Assembly (NCBI RefSeq): GCF_006265115.1
Contig: NZ_SMDR01000001.1
Coordinates: forward strand, 620,001-684,000
Length of the DNA: 64,000 nucleotides
DNA from: Arenimonas terrae
GTDB lineage: Bacteria > Pseudomonadota > Gammaproteobacteria > Xanthomonadales > Xanthomonadaceae
Direction: 5' to 3'
The notes beneath the pieces are model-generated. The model was not told the origin of the DNA, ran no database searches, and saw only the letters and a list, made by a program, of their open reading frames with translations. Below are positions 40,758-49,838 of the stretch, piece by piece; the first letter of the stretch is position 1, and each line of letters starts with the position of its first letter. Made by a program: the position numbers and the translations under genes.

Positions 40758-41747
40758 TCAGCCGGCGGCCGCCATGGCCAGTTCGAACGATCGCAGGCGC
40801 GCCGCGTGGTCGAAGATGTTCGCGGTCAGCATCAGCTCGTCGGGCCGGTGGCGCTGGATGAAGTCGCGCAGTCCGGCGCGCGCGGTCTGCAGCCCGCCAA
40901 CAACGGCACAGGCGAGCGCGGCGTCGATGCCCTGCTTCTCGTGTGCCGAACAGTAGTCGTCGATCGCTGCGGCGCTGGCCAGCGGCGGCGGCACCAGCCC
41001 CGGCGCGCCGCGGCGCAGGTTGACGAAAGCCTGCTGCTGGGTCGTGAACAGGCGGCCCGCCTCGGCGTCGTCGGCAGCGGCGACCACGTTCAGCGCCAGC
41101 ATCACGTGCGGCGCAGCCAGGCGTGCCGAGGGCCGGAACTCGCGGCGGTAGATCGCGACCGCCGTGTCGAGCGCATCCGGCGCGAAGTGCGAGGCGAACG
41201 CATAGGGCAGGCCCATCGCCGCCGCCAGCCGCGCACCGAACAGGCTCGACCCCAGGATCCAGGCCTGCACCTCTACCCCCTCGCCCGGCACCGCGCGCAC
41301 GGCCTGCCCGGGTCGCGCGGGTTCGAAGTAGGCCAGCAGCTCGGCGACGTCGGACGGGAACTCGTCGGCGTTCTGGTAGTAGCGGCGCAGCGCTTTCGCG
41401 GCGGCCTGGTCGGTGCCGGGCGCGCGCCCCAGGCCCAGGTCGATGCGGCCCGGGAACAGCGTGCCCAGCGTGCCGAACTGCTCGGCCACCTGCAGCGGCG
41501 CGTGGTTGGGCAGCATCACGCCGCCGGAACCGACGCGGATGGATGTGGTGCCCGCCGCGACATGGCCGATCAGCACCGCGGTCGCGGCGCTGGCGATGCC
41601 CGGCATGTTGTGGTGTTCGGCCAGCCAGTAGCGGCGGTAGCCCAGGCGTTCGGCATGGCGCGCCAGGTCCAGCGTATTGGCGAAGGTGCGCGCCGGCGTG
41701 CTGCCTTCGGTGACGGGCGCGAGGTCGAGGATGGACAGGGGGACCAT
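40758..41747 (-). CDS. LLM-class flavin-dependent oxidoreductase
   Basis: 329-aa bacterial-luciferase-like TIM-barrel flavoprotein. The start [50 protein letters not shown] is diagnostic of the YhbW/luciferase-like subgroup; [24 protein letters not shown] and [14 protein letters not shown] are the conserved FMN and substrate loops. It uses reduced flavin and oxygen; the substrate is unknown. Its stop lies at the end of the terminator of the convergent glycine-zipper gene. Divergent from the second MASE2-GGDEF gene. Confidence 0.93.
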   Translation of the reverse strand: MVPLSILDLAPVTEGSTPARTFANTLDLARHAERLGYRRYWLAEHHNMPGIASAATAVLIGHVAAGTTSIRVGSGGVMLPNHAPLQVAEQFGTLGTLFPGRIDLGLGRAPGTDQAAAKALRRYYQNADEFPSDVAELLAYFEPARPGQAVRAVPGEGVEVQAWILGSSLFGARLAAAMGLPYAFASHFAPDALDTAVAIYRREFRPSARLAAPHVMLALNVVAAADDAEAGRLFTTQQQAFVNLRRGAPGLVPPPLASAAAIDDYCSAHEKQGIDAALACAVVGGLQTARAGLRDFIQRHRPDELMLTANIFDHAARLRSFELAMAAAG

Positions 41748-41868
41748 GCGGGAATCCGTGGGGTGGGCCTCCCGATCTGGGGGCGGCGGCGGCGAACTCC
41801 AGCCCGGCGTCGGCACGAACCTTGCATGCTTGATTCCGCTATCCTCGCCCCTGCCCTCGGAGCCCCGA

Positions 41869-42966
41869 ATGTCCGACGAGTCACCGGCCAGCGCCGTCGC
41901 CGCCCCGCCCCGGGAAACCCGGGCGGTGCGGCTGCGGTCGCTGCCGCGGCGCACCTACCGGTTCCGCGTGCTCGGCATGGGCCTGGCGGCGCTGCCGCTG
42001 ATCGCGGTGATGCGCGAGCTGGACTCGCCCTGGCCGGTCTGGGCGTGGATGGGCCTGGGCTGTTTCCTCTGGCCGCACCTGGCCTACCTGCTGGCGCGGC
42101 GCAGCGCCGACCCCTTCCGCGCCGAGCTGCGCAACTTCGTGCTCGACTCGTTCTTCGCCGGCAGCTGGGTGCCGCTGATGCACTTCAACCTGATGCCCTC
42201 GGTGGTGCTGCTGGCGGTGGTGTCGGCCGACAAGATCAACTCCGGCATCCGCGGCCTGTGGCTGCGCTCGCTGCCGGGCATGCTGCTGGCGATCGTCGCC
42301 GGCGGCCTGCTCACCGGCTTCGCGTTCGCGCCGGTGACCAGCCTGACGGTGATGATGGCCAGCCTGCCGATCCTGGTCATCCACACCCTCGCGGTGAGCC
42401 TGAGCAGCTACCAGCTGGTGCGCCGCGTGCAGCAGCAGAACCTGCTGCTCGAAGCGCTGAACCAGCGCGACGCCCTCACCGGCCTCGACAGCCGCAGCCA
42501 CTGGGAAGAGCAGTCGCTGGCCCTGCTGCAGCGCCACCAGGCCAGCGGCGAGCCGGCGACGCTGATGCTGATCGATGCCGACCGCTTCAAGGGCATCAAC
42601 GACCGCTACGGCCACGGCGCCGGCGACGACGTGCTGCGCGCCATCGCCGACCTGCTGCGGCGCGAACTGCAGGGCGTCGGCCACGCCGGCCGGCTCGGCG
42701 GCGACGAGTTCGTGGTCGCGCTGCCCGCCGGCCTGGCGCAGGCGCGGGACGTGGCCGAACGGCTGCGCGGCGCCGTGGCGGCGCTGCAGTTCGCGCGCAC
42801 GCCGGGGCTGCAGGGCTCGGTCAGCATCGGCCTGGCGCCGGCACCCGCGGCGCCGCTGGGCCTGCGCGAATGGCTGGAGGCCGCGGACCGCGCGCTGTAT
42901 CGCGCCAAACACGACGGCCGCAACCGCACGGCCGGCAGCGACGCCCTGCCCCCGCTGGACGCCTGA
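41869..42966 (+). CDS. MASE2-GGDEF diguanylate cyclase lacking the I-site
   Basis: 365-aa membrane cyclase, a clear paralogue of 532-1575: the same MASE2 layout ([29 protein letters not shown] at about 67-94) and about six membrane helices to residue 180. GGDEF domain: [14 protein letters not shown] (201-214), [10 protein letters not shown] (236-245), intact GGDEF (277-281). The inhibitory RxxD is replaced by QGVG (268-271), so product inhibition at that site should be lost. The ATG at 41869 gives a start that aligns with the paralogue. Convergent with the MmyB-type regulator gene. Confidence 0.94.
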   Translation: MSDESPASAVAAPPRETRAVRLRSLPRRTYRFRVLGMGLAALPLIAVMRELDSPWPVWAWMGLGCFLWPHLAYLLARRSADPFRAELRNFVLDSFFAGSWVPLMHFNLMPSVVLLAVVSADKINSGIRGLWLRSLPGMLLAIVAGGLLTGFAFAPVTSLTVMMASLPILVIHTLAVSLSSYQLVRRVQQQNLLLEALNQRDALTGLDSRSHWEEQSLALLQRHQASGEPATLMLIDADRFKGINDRYGHGAGDDVLRAIADLLRRELQGVGHAGRLGGDEFVVALPAGLAQARDVAERLRGAVAALQFARTPGLQGSVSIGLAPAPAAPLGLREWLEAADRALYRAKHDGRNRTAGSDALPPLDA

Positions 42967-42979
42967 GCCCTGCGCCGGC

Positions 42980-43783
42980 TCAGCTGCCCGACAGGCGGCG
43001 CATCAGCTCGGCCGTTTCGGCATCGGCCGGGTAGAAGGCCTCGATCACCAGCTCCGACAGCAGCACGTCCACCGCCGTACCGAACACCGTGGTGGTGCTG
43101 AGGAAACGCAGCGTGCCCAGCGGGGTCAGCAGTTCGAACGGTACCGCCAGCCCCGCCAGCGGATCGCTGCCGCCGCGCAGGTGCGGCCGCGCTTCGGCCG
43201 GCACCGGATAGGCGCGGATCTCGTCGACCAGGTCGGCGAGCGCGGCATCCGGCGCCTGCGTGTGCTGGCGCTCGAGCCGCTGCACGACGTGGTCGCGCCA
43301 CTGCCGGTAGTTGCCGACGCGCGGCCCCAGGCCTTCGGGATGCAGGCTCAGGCGCAGCACGTTCACCGGCGCCGCGACCAGCGCCGGCGCCACGCCGGCC
43401 ATAAGCAGCGAGGCCGCGCGGTTGCCCGACAGCAGGTTCCAGTGCCGGTCAACGGCCAACGCCGGATGCGGGTCGTGCGCGGCGAGGATGCGCTCCACCG
43501 CGACGCGGGCGCTGGCCAGGCCCGGATCGTCGAAGCTGCGTTCGTTCGCGGCCGGCGCGTAGCCGGCGGCGACCAGCAGCGTATTGCGCTCGCGCGGCGG
43601 CAGCTCCAGGCCGCGGCACAGCCGCAGCACCAGGTCGCGGCTGGGTGAGGCGCGGCCGGATTCGACGAAGCTCAGGTGGCGCTGCGACACGTCCACCTCC
43701 ATCGCGAGCTTGAGCTGACTCATGCGCCGACGGCGCCGCCAGACCTGCAGGAGTGGGCCGATGCCCGGGAGATTCTTGTTCAT
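42980..43783 (-). CDS. XRE-family regulator with MmyB-like ligand-binding domain
   Basis: 267 aa. An N-terminal helix-turn-helix (about 12-66: RRRRRMSQLKLAMEVDVSQRHLSFVESGRASPSRDLVLRLCRGLELPPRERN) is followed by the MmyB-type domain (about 95-265: HPALAVDRHWNLLSGNRAASLLM ... FELLTPLGTLRFLSTTTVFGTAVDVLLSELVIEAFYPAD). In Streptomyces and proteobacteria such regulators bind small, probably fatty-acid-like ligands and often repress the divergent gene. Here that is the small membrane protein at 43907, and an inverted repeat lies between them. Confidence 0.92.
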   Translation of the reverse strand: MNKNLPGIGPLLQVWRRRRRMSQLKLAMEVDVSQRHLSFVESGRASPSRDLVLRLCRGLELPPRERNTLLVAAGYAPAANERSFDDPGLASARVAVERILAAHDPHPALAVDRHWNLLSGNRAASLLMAGVAPALVAAPVNVLRLSLHPEGLGPRVGNYRQWRDHVVQRLERQHTQAPDAALADLVDEIRAYPVPAEARPHLRGGSDPLAGLAVPFELLTPLGTLRFLSTTTVFGTAVDVLLSELVIEAFYPADAETAELMRRLSGS

Positions 43784-43818
43784 GGGTCCAGCCTAGCCTC
43801 CGTCGTATTGCGACAGCC

Positions 43819-43835
43819 ATTACCTGGGACGTAAT
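43819..43835. promoter_or_regulatory. Candidate operator ATTAC-N7-GTAAT
   Basis: ATTACCTGGGACGTAAT (17 bp) has perfect 5-bp outer arms plus a matching T/A pair inside. It lies 36 bp before the MmyB-type regulator start and 72 bp before the divergent membrane-protein start, and is AT-rich for this genome. Confidence 0.5.
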
Positions 43836-43906
43836 CGCCGTCGGGCGACACGAAACGCACGATCTGCGCCAACGCCACGCCCCGTGGCCCATTCGAGGAA
43901 GCTGCC

Positions 43907-44317
43907 ATGCGCACCGCCCGTTTCCCGCTGATCCTTCGCCGCCTGCTGGTCGTCGACGCCATCACCTGCCTGGCCATGGGTGCGGCGCTGATCTTCGCCA
44001 CCTCGCCGCTGGCCGAACTGACCCGGCTGCCCCCGGACCTGCTGCTGGCTGCCGGCCTGGTGCTGCTGCCGATCGCCGGTTTCATGCTGGTGCTGGCGCG
44101 CCGGCTGTCGCCATCACCGGCCGGCGTGCGCGTGGTGATCGCCGGCAACGTGCTGTGGGTGCTGGCCAGCGTGCTGCTGCCCCTGTCGCCGCAGATCGAC
44201 CCCAGCGGCATTGGCCTGCTGGGCCTGATGGCGCAGGCAGCCGGGGTGGCCATGCTGGCCGCGCTCGAGCAGTACGCGCTGGGCTGGACGAACACCGCGG
44301 CCGCACGCACGGCCTGA
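43907..44317 (+). CDS. Small four-helix membrane protein
   Basis: 136 aa with four predicted membrane helices (about 10-32, 44-64, 72-95, 100-125) and little else. The start MRTARFPLILRRLLVVDAITCLAMGAALIFATSPLAELT resembles uncharacterised membrane proteins often found next to MmyB-type regulators. Function unknown. Divergent from the regulator, so probably its target. Convergent with the NIPSNAP gene. Confidence 0.82.
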   Translation: MRTARFPLILRRLLVVDAITCLAMGAALIFATSPLAELTRLPPDLLLAAGLVLLPIAGFMLVLARRLSPSPAGVRVVIAGNVLWVLASVLLPLSPQIDPSGIGLLGLMAQAAGVAMLAALEQYALGWTNTAAARTA

Positions 44318-44330
44318 CCCCGCCGCGCGC

Positions 44331-45086
44331 TCACGGCGCACCCAGCCGCGAGCGCGCCGTGGGCGCCAGCCGCAGCACCGCCGGCGGACCGGCGAGCATG
44401 GCGCGAAGGGCCGCGTCGTCGCGACGCCAGTCGGCCAGCGATTCGCGCCGCTGTTCCCATCCGGCCAGCGCGGCCGCGCTGTCGAAGCGCGCGAACCAGG
44501 CGAATACCCGTTCACCCTCGCGCACCGGCAGGCGCGGGAAGGTGTTGGCCGCGGTCTCGGTGGCGAAGGCGCCCAGCACCTCGGCGCCGTTCGCGCGCAG
44601 CTGGGGCGCGATCCGGGCTTCGAACCAGCGCCGCACCGGCTCCTCGCTGTGCGCCTCGACCGGACAGACGACCGCTTCCAACCGTGCCGGCGACCGCGGT
44701 GCGCTTGCCCGCGCCGCCCGTTCCAGTCCGTCGAGCGCAAAACCGGAACCGACGGGCCGCAGCAGCAGCACGTCGTCCGAATCGATCATCGTGCCGTTGG
44801 CGGCGTCGCGGTGCGCCGCCCACACCGGGCCACCGTAGAAGGCCTGCAGCGCCTCGGCCCGGCGCGCCATGTCCGGGAATCCGCGCAGCCAGACGAAACG
44901 GTCGGGATCGTCCAGGTCCTGGAACTGCCCGATCACCTGCATGCCGGCCGCTTCCTGCGGTTCGATGAGGAAGTTCTCGAACAGCCACACCAGGGCCTCG
45001 CGCTGGCCGCGCTTGAGCGTGTACTGGCGCAGTTCGACCACGGCGCAGCGGGTGGCGGCCGGAGTATCGGCGACGGCGGTGTTCAT
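44331..45086 (-). CDS. NIPSNAP-family protein
   Basis: 251 aa with two ferredoxin-like NIPSNAP/antibiotic-monooxygenase-type repeats: VELRQYTLKRGQREALVWLFENFLIEPQEAAGMQVIGQF (about 17-55) and a second from about 135 (LEAVVCPVEAHSEEPVRRWFEARIAPQL). FVWLRGFPDMARRAEALQAFYGGPVW is typical of the family. Bacterial NIPSNAP proteins have no settled reaction. Its ATG overlaps the stop of the LysE-type exporter gene (ATGA), forming an operon divergent from the WYL regulator. Confidence 0.9.
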   Translation of the reverse strand: MNTAVADTPAATRCAVVELRQYTLKRGQREALVWLFENFLIEPQEAAGMQVIGQFQDLDDPDRFVWLRGFPDMARRAEALQAFYGGPVWAAHRDAANGTMIDSDDVLLLRPVGSGFALDGLERAARASAPRSPARLEAVVCPVEAHSEEPVRRWFEARIAPQLRANGAEVLGAFATETAANTFPRLPVREGERVFAWFARFDSAAALAGWEQRRESLADWRRDDAALRAMLAGPPAVLRLAPTARSRLGAP

Positions 45087-45799
45087 GGGGTGCTCCTGGG
45101 CAGGGACGACGCGGATCCGGGGGAGGCGGTGTCGAGCGCCGGCGCGGGCGCGGCGAAGGCCGGCGACGGCGCGCCGCGCCAGCCGCCGGCAACGGTCAGC
45201 ACGGCCATCGCCACCAGCATCGCGCCCACCGCCCGGCCGAGCAGGCGCCGGCCTGCCGGTCGCGCCGCCAGCCCGCGCGAGGCGCGCAGCGTCAGCCAGG
45301 CCATCGCGCCGTACACGGCGACCTGGGTGGCGGCGATGACCGCGGCCAGCACTGCCGCCTGCAGCGCCACCTGGCCGTCGGCGGGACGCAGGAACTGCGG
45401 GAACACCGCCAGCATGAACAGATAGGCCTTGGGATTGAGCAGGTTGGTGGCGGCGCCGCGCAGCAGGATCGCAGCGGGCCGCGCGGGCGCCTGCGCGTCG
45501 CCCGTGCCGCCGGCGCCATGGCGCATCAGATCGACGCCGACCCAGGCCAGGTAAAACGCGCCGGCGAACAGCAGCCCGTTGAACGCGGCCGGCACCGTCG
45601 CCAGCAGCAGGGCGACGCCAGCCAGGCCGACCAGCACGTGCACGAAGCCGCCCATCACCACACCCGCAACGGCCGCGGCGGCACCGCGCGCGCCGGCCCG
45701 CAGTGCACTGGCCAGGATGTAGGCCATGTCCATGCCCGGCAGCAGCACGATGCCCAGCACCAGCACGGCGAACAGCAGCAGGGGATTGCCAGCGTCCAT
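45083..45799 (-). CDS. LysE/RhtB-family exporter
   Basis: 238-aa inner-membrane exporter with about six helices. The usual PGPD of helix 1 reads PGMD (LLPGMDMAYIL); GAFYLAWVGVDLMR and NLLNPKAYLFMLAVFPQFL are the other family signatures, with the conserved NPKA in helix 4. Members export amino acids such as lysine, threonine or homoserine. The C-terminal tail is Ala/Pro/Ser-rich. First gene of an operon with the NIPSNAP gene and divergent (88-bp gap) from the WYL regulator that may control it. Confidence 0.9.
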   Translation of the reverse strand: MDAGNPLLLFAVLVLGIVLLPGMDMAYILASALRAGARGAAAAVAGVVMGGFVHVLVGLAGVALLLATVPAAFNGLLFAGAFYLAWVGVDLMRHGAGGTGDAQAPARPAAILLRGAATNLLNPKAYLFMLAVFPQFLRPADGQVALQAAVLAAVIAATQVAVYGAMAWLTLRASRGLAARPAGRRLLGRAVGAMLVAMAVLTVAGGWRGAPSPAFAAPAPALDTASPGSASSLPRSTP

Positions 45800-45887
45800 C
45801 GGTGTCGCCCCTGCGCAAGGAAGTGAGCAGGATCTTCACATCCATACAGGACAGATTCCGCCCTATTGGGTGCTACCCTGCTCGCCC

Positions 45888-46838
45888 ATGACCGCTGCGC
45901 CCGCCACCCGCCTGCTCGCCCTGCTGGAACTGCTGCAGACGCGGCGCCAGTGCAGCGGCGCCGAACTGGCGTCGGCGCTGGAGATCGACCGGCGCACCGT
46001 GCGCCGCTACATCGCCCAGCTCGAGGCGCTCGGCGTGCCGCTGATCGCCAGCCGCGGCCGCGACGGCGGCTATGGCCTGGTGCCCGGCTTCAAACTGCCG
46101 CCGATGATGTTCAGCAACGACGAGGCGCTGGCGCTGTCCCTGGGCCTGCTGATGGCGCGCGGCCTGGGCCTGGCCGAATCGGCGCCGGCCATCGCCAGCG
46201 CCCAGGCCAAGCTCGAGCGGGTGATGCCGGCCGCGCTGCGGGCGCAGGCCCGCGCCATCGACGAAACCGTGAAGGTGGACGCGAACACGCGCACCACCCT
46301 GCGCGACAACCGCGCCCTGTCCCTGCTCAGCACCGCCGCCCGCGCCCAGCAGCGCGTGCGCCTGCACTACCGCTCGGCGATCGGCGAGGACAGCACCCGC
46401 GACTTCGATCCCTACGGCCTGGCCCTGCGCAGCGGCCGCTGGTACGTGTCCGGCCACTGCCACCTGCGCCAGGGCCTGCGTTCGTTCCGGCTCGACCGCA
46501 TCACCGGCGTGGACCTGCTGCCCGCCAGCTTCCTGCGCCCGACAGGTTTCGATGCGCTGGCGCACCTGACCGAGTCGCTGGCCAACATGCCGCGCAGCCA
46601 GCGCGCCGAAGTGCTGCTGTGCGCTTCCCTCGACGACGCCAAATGCTGCCTGTTCCCCGAACTGGGAACCTTCGAGCCCACACCCGAGGGCACGCGCCTG
46701 AGCGTGCAGGTGGACGACCTGGCCTGGCTGGCGCGCGAACTCTCGCGGCTGCCGTTTGCCTTCCGGGTGATCGCGCCCGAGGGGCTGCGCGAGGCGCTGG
46801 CCCGGCACGCCCGGCGGCTCGGCGAATTCGCCCGCTGA
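45888..46838 (+). CDS. YafY-type WYL-domain transcriptional regulator
   Basis: 316 aa. The N-terminal winged helix (about 5-60: RLLALLELLQTRRQCSGAELASALEIDRRTVRRYIAQLEALGVPL) precedes a linker (GYGLVPGFKLPPMMFSNDEALAL) and the WYL domain (about 150-230, with the motif in variant form as GRWYVSGHC) plus a WCX-type C-terminus. WYL domains sense ligands or nucleic acids. A TACCCT hexamer ends 8 bp before the ATG. The divergent LysE/NIPSNAP operon is the most likely target; no clear operator is seen in the 88-bp gap. Confidence 0.92.
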   Translation: MTAAPATRLLALLELLQTRRQCSGAELASALEIDRRTVRRYIAQLEALGVPLIASRGRDGGYGLVPGFKLPPMMFSNDEALALSLGLLMARGLGLAESAPAIASAQAKLERVMPAALRAQARAIDETVKVDANTRTTLRDNRALSLLSTAARAQQRVRLHYRSAIGEDSTRDFDPYGLALRSGRWYVSGHCHLRQGLRSFRLDRITGVDLLPASFLRPTGFDALAHLTESLANMPRSQRAEVLLCASLDDAKCCLFPELGTFEPTPEGTRLSVQVDDLAWLARELSRLPFAFRVIAPEGLREALARHARRLGEFAR

Positions 46839-46853
46839 ATCGCCGCGTGCGGC

Positions 46854-47480
46854 TCAGGGGTTGAAGCTGGGCTGCTGCCGCGCGGAGGCGAAGAACATCA
46901 GGTAGACCAGCCGGCCGTTGTGCAGCGAATCGCCGAAGGCCTCGCCGGCGGTATGCCACAGCCACGGCCGCAGCAGCACCAGGCGGTTGAAGCGCATCGG
47001 CACGCGCATGGTCAGGTCCCACTTGCTGTCGTCGACGGTGTCGCGCGAGATGATCTCGTTGATCAGCTGCTTGGCCGAAGGATGGCCCATGGCGCGGCTT
47101 TCGGCGTCGCTGATCGGCGCACGTTCGGTATTGGTCGGCCGGTGGCGGAAGAACTCGGTGCCGCCGCGGCAGTCTTCCGGCCGACTCAGGTAGAGGATGC
47201 CCGACCAGTGCGCCGTGTCCACGTGCACCTTCGCGCGTCCCTGGTCGCCGGCGAGGGCGAGGCGGAACTTGCCGTGGGCCTGGCTGGGCGGCATCGGCAC
47301 GACCGGCTCCCCGACCAGGCGCGACACCTGCTGGTCCAGGCCCTGCAGTTCGATGCGCTGGGCGGAGTTGCGGCCCGGGAATGCGCCGCGAACATCGGGA
47401 TAGTCCAGGCGCAGCGCCGCGTCGCGGAGCGCCTGGGCGTTGTCGAGAAAATCGTCGACGATGATTACGGACGTGGGCAT
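46854..47480 (-). CDS. DUF6445-type 2OG-Fe(II)-oxygenase-like protein
   Basis: 208 aa with a double-stranded beta-helix signature: HxD metal ligands in KVHVDTAHWSGILYLS (H86, D88), the distal histidine in LLRPWLWHTAG (H176), and a candidate 2-oxoglutarate-binding Arg in NGRLVYLMFF. RDFG-type prolyl-hydroxylase motifs are absent. DUF6445 proteins are uncharacterised; in Xanthomonadales some lie near halogenase clusters, but none is present here. The ATG at 47480 is chosen because the preceding 19 in-frame residues are not conserved-looking. Confidence 0.83.
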   Translation of the reverse strand: MPTSVIIVDDFLDNAQALRDAALRLDYPDVRGAFPGRNSAQRIELQGLDQQVSRLVGEPVVPMPPSQAHGKFRLALAGDQGRAKVHVDTAHWSGILYLSRPEDCRGGTEFFRHRPTNTERAPISDAESRAMGHPSAKQLINEIISRDTVDDSKWDLTMRVPMRFNRLVLLRPWLWHTAGEAFGDSLHNGRLVYLMFFASARQQPSFNP

Positions 47481-47615
47481 GGCCGACGACAGTAAGGGCG
47501 CCGACGAGACCCGGCATCCCCCATCAGTCACAGCCACTTACGAGCGAAAGTAAAGCTCACGTTCAGCGAATAAACGATCCCAGAACTTCCGTCCCGACCA
47601 GGCCGCAGACGCAAC

Positions 47616-47635
47616 TTCCGGCAGGGATGCCGGAA
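47616..47635. promoter_or_regulatory. 20-bp inverted repeat upstream of the M49-like peptidase
   Basis: TTCCGGCA-GGGA-TGCCGGAA: perfect 8-bp arms around a GGGA spacer, 50 bp before the ATG at 47685. TAGCAT, a -10-like hexamer, lies 14 bp downstream at 47650-47655, so the repeat covers the expected -35 region and could be an operator; a leader hairpin is the alternative. Confidence 0.5.
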
Positions 47636-47684
47636 TGTCCTCGCGGGACTAGCATGGGCGCCGGTCCTGTCCCGGAGAGTCATC

Positions 47685-49367
47685 ATGTCCCTGCGTCCCC
47701 TCAGCCTCGCCATCGCTCTCACGCTCGGCAGCGGCCTGGTCGCCTGCAAACCCGCCGCGCAGGCGCCGCAGCCGCCGGCGGCGCAGGCCGAAGCCCCCGC
47801 CGCGGCGCAGCCCGCGAACGACGTCGCCGCCAAGGTCGCGGCCTATGCCGAGGTGACGCTGACCAGCGACCTCTCCCACCTCGCCGACGGCGACCGCCAG
47901 GCGATCGGTCTGCTGCTGCAGGCGGGCGAAATCATGGACGGCCTGTTCTGGAAGCAGGTGTACGGCGACAGGGACGGCCTGCTGGCCTCGATCAGCGACG
48001 ACGCCACGCGCCGCTTCGTCGAGATCAACTACGGTCCCTGGGACCGCCTGGACAACGACCAGCCCTTCGTCGACGGCGTCGGCCCGCGCCCGCCCGGTGC
48101 GCGCTTCTATCCGGCCGACATGAGCAAGGAAGAGTTCGCCGCCGCCGACCTGCCCGGCAAGGACAGCCTGTATACGATCCTGTCGCGCGACGAAGGCGGC
48201 AAGCTGGTGGTGGTGCCCTACCACGTCGAATACGCCGCCGAACTCGGGCAGGCCGCCGGCCTGCTGCGCCAGGCCGCCGACGTCGCCAGCGACGAGAGCT
48301 TCCGCAATTACCTGAAGCTGCGCGCCGACGCCCTCGAGACCGACGACTACCAGCCCAGCGACATGGCCTGGATGGACATGAAGACCAGCCCGATCGACGT
48401 CGTCATCGGCCCGATCGAGAGCTACCAGGACGCGCTGTTCGGCACCAAGGCCGCGTTCGAGGCCTTCGTGCTGGTGAAGGACGTCGAATGGAGCGAGCGC
48501 CTGGCGAAGTTCGCCCAGCACCTGCCGGCGCTGCAGCGCGGCCTGCCGGTCGAGGACAGGTACAAGGCCGAAATGCCCGGCACCGACGCCGACCTCAACG
48601 CCTACGACGCCATCTACTACGGCGGCGACGCCAACGCCGGCGCCAAGACCATCGCGATCAACCTGCCCAACGACGAGGAAGTGCAGCTGGCCAAGGGCTC
48701 GCGACGGCTGCAGCTCAAGAACGCGATGCGCGCCAAGTTCGACACCATCATGCTGCCGATCTCGGCCCAGCTGATCGCCGAGGACCAGCGCGGGCACGTC
48801 ACGTTCGACGCCTTCTTCGAGAACGTGATGTTCCATGAGGTCGCGCACGGCCTGGGCATCAAGAACACGCTCGACGGCAAGGGCACGGTGCGCGAGGCGC
48901 TGACCGACCTGGCCAGCAGCTACGAGGAAGGCAAGGCCGACATCCTGGGCCTGTACATGATCGGCAAGCTCGGCGAGATGGGCGAACTCGACGCGGCCAG
49001 GCGCAACGACAACTACGTGACCTTCCTGGCCGGCATCTTCCGCTCGGTGCGCTTCGGGGCGTCCAGCGCGCACGGCCAGGCCAACATGGTCGCCTTCAAC
49101 TGGCTGCAGCGCGAAGGCGCCTTCAGCCGCGACGAGGCCACCGGCCTGTACCGCGTGGATTTCGCGAAGATGGAAACGGCGGTCAATTCGCTGTCGGCGA
49201 AGATCCTCAGCCTGCAGGGCGACGGCGACTACGCCGGCGCCAAGGCCCTGCAGGACGAACTCGGCGACATCGGCCCGGCCCTGCAGTCGGACCTGCAGCG
49301 CATCGAGCAGGCCGACATTCCGGTGGACATCGTCTTCCGCCAGGGCCGCGAGGTGCTGGGCCTGTAA
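47685..49367 (+). CDS. M49 (dipeptidyl-peptidase III)-like zinc peptidase lipoprotein
   Basis: 560-aa lipoprotein (lipobox LVAC, lipidated C21) with an Ala/Pro/Gln linker to about 45. The catalytic region is MFHEVAHGLG (382-391) and SYEEGKADILGLY (412-424). These match the M49 zinc motifs HEXXGH and EECRAD, except that the first is a regular HEXXH (H384, E385, H388), without the extra residue typical of dipeptidyl-peptidase III. Other M49-type segments: FVEINYGPWDRLD, FYPADMSKEEF, YVTFLAGIFRSVRFG. Probably an envelope peptidase; which peptides it cuts is unknown. Confidence 0.88.
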   Translation: MSLRPLSLAIALTLGSGLVACKPAAQAPQPPAAQAEAPAAAQPANDVAAKVAAYAEVTLTSDLSHLADGDRQAIGLLLQAGEIMDGLFWKQVYGDRDGLLASISDDATRRFVEINYGPWDRLDNDQPFVDGVGPRPPGARFYPADMSKEEFAAADLPGKDSLYTILSRDEGGKLVVVPYHVEYAAELGQAAGLLRQAADVASDESFRNYLKLRADALETDDYQPSDMAWMDMKTSPIDVVIGPIESYQDALFGTKAAFEAFVLVKDVEWSERLAKFAQHLPALQRGLPVEDRYKAEMPGTDADLNAYDAIYYGGDANAGAKTIAINLPNDEEVQLAKGSRRLQLKNAMRAKFDTIMLPISAQLIAEDQRGHVTFDAFFENVMFHEVAHGLGIKNTLDGKGTVREALTDLASSYEEGKADILGLYMIGKLGEMGELDAARRNDNYVTFLAGIFRSVRFGASSAHGQANMVAFNWLQREGAFSRDEATGLYRVDFAKMETAVNSLSAKILSLQGDGDYAGAKALQDELGDIGPALQSDLQRIEQADIPVDIVFRQGREVLGL

Positions 49368-49385
49368 CCCGGACGCGCGGGACGC

Positions 49386-49652
49386 TCAGCGCAGCTGGCT
49401 GTCCTTGCTGCCGCGGCGGTTGTAGCCGCTGCTCACGCCCTGTTCCTTGTCGTGCTCTTCCTGGCAGGGCACGCACAGGCGCACGCCGGGCAGCGCCTTG
49501 CGGCGGGCCTCGGGAATCTTCGCGTCGCATTCCTCGCAGCGCTTGAGGCTGGGGCCCCGGGGCAGCTGGTCGCGCACGCGCTGGATGCCGTCCTTGATGG
49601 TGGCATCGATCTGGTCCTGGACGGCGCCGTCGCCGGCCCAACCGGTGGCCAT
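49386..49652 (-). CDS. DksA/TraR-family C4 zinc-finger protein (YbiI-like)
   Basis: 88 aa. The four-cysteine zinc finger CEECDAKIPEARRKALPGVRLCVPC (about 39-63) is the DksA/TraR C4 type. An N-terminal helix (DQIDATIKDGIQRVRDQL) is too short to form the full coiled-coil finger that reaches the RNA polymerase secondary channel, matching the YbiI/short-TraR class. Function in this class is not firmly established. Convergent with the M49-like peptidase gene with an 18-bp gap. Confidence 0.9.
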   Translation of the reverse strand: MATGWAGDGAVQDQIDATIKDGIQRVRDQLPRGPSLKRCEECDAKIPEARRKALPGVRLCVPCQEEHDKEQGVSSGYNRRGSKDSQLR

Positions 49653-49838
49653 GGCCTTGCTCCGTAAATCAGCGGGGATGTCCGGATGATGTGGCCATTG
49701 CCGATGGAAACCAAGGGACCGCCAGGGCGGCCCGCGCCGTCCCGGAGCCTCCGGGTTAGGATGCGGGCATCCCCCGCCGACGCGGTCCCGCCTCGACCGA
49801 AGTGGTTCCGCCGCCCATTTCCTGCTCCGGAGCGATCC

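Noticed and set aside
39945-43034. 1029-codon plus-strand frame
   Set aside because: It is a shadow of the glycine-zipper, LLM and MASE2-GGDEF genes, with Arg/Ala/Pro-rich nonsense.
46854-47480. Part of a tryptophan-halogenase/TonB-receptor cluster
   Set aside because: DUF6445 genes can occur in such clusters, but no halogenase or receptor gene is present.
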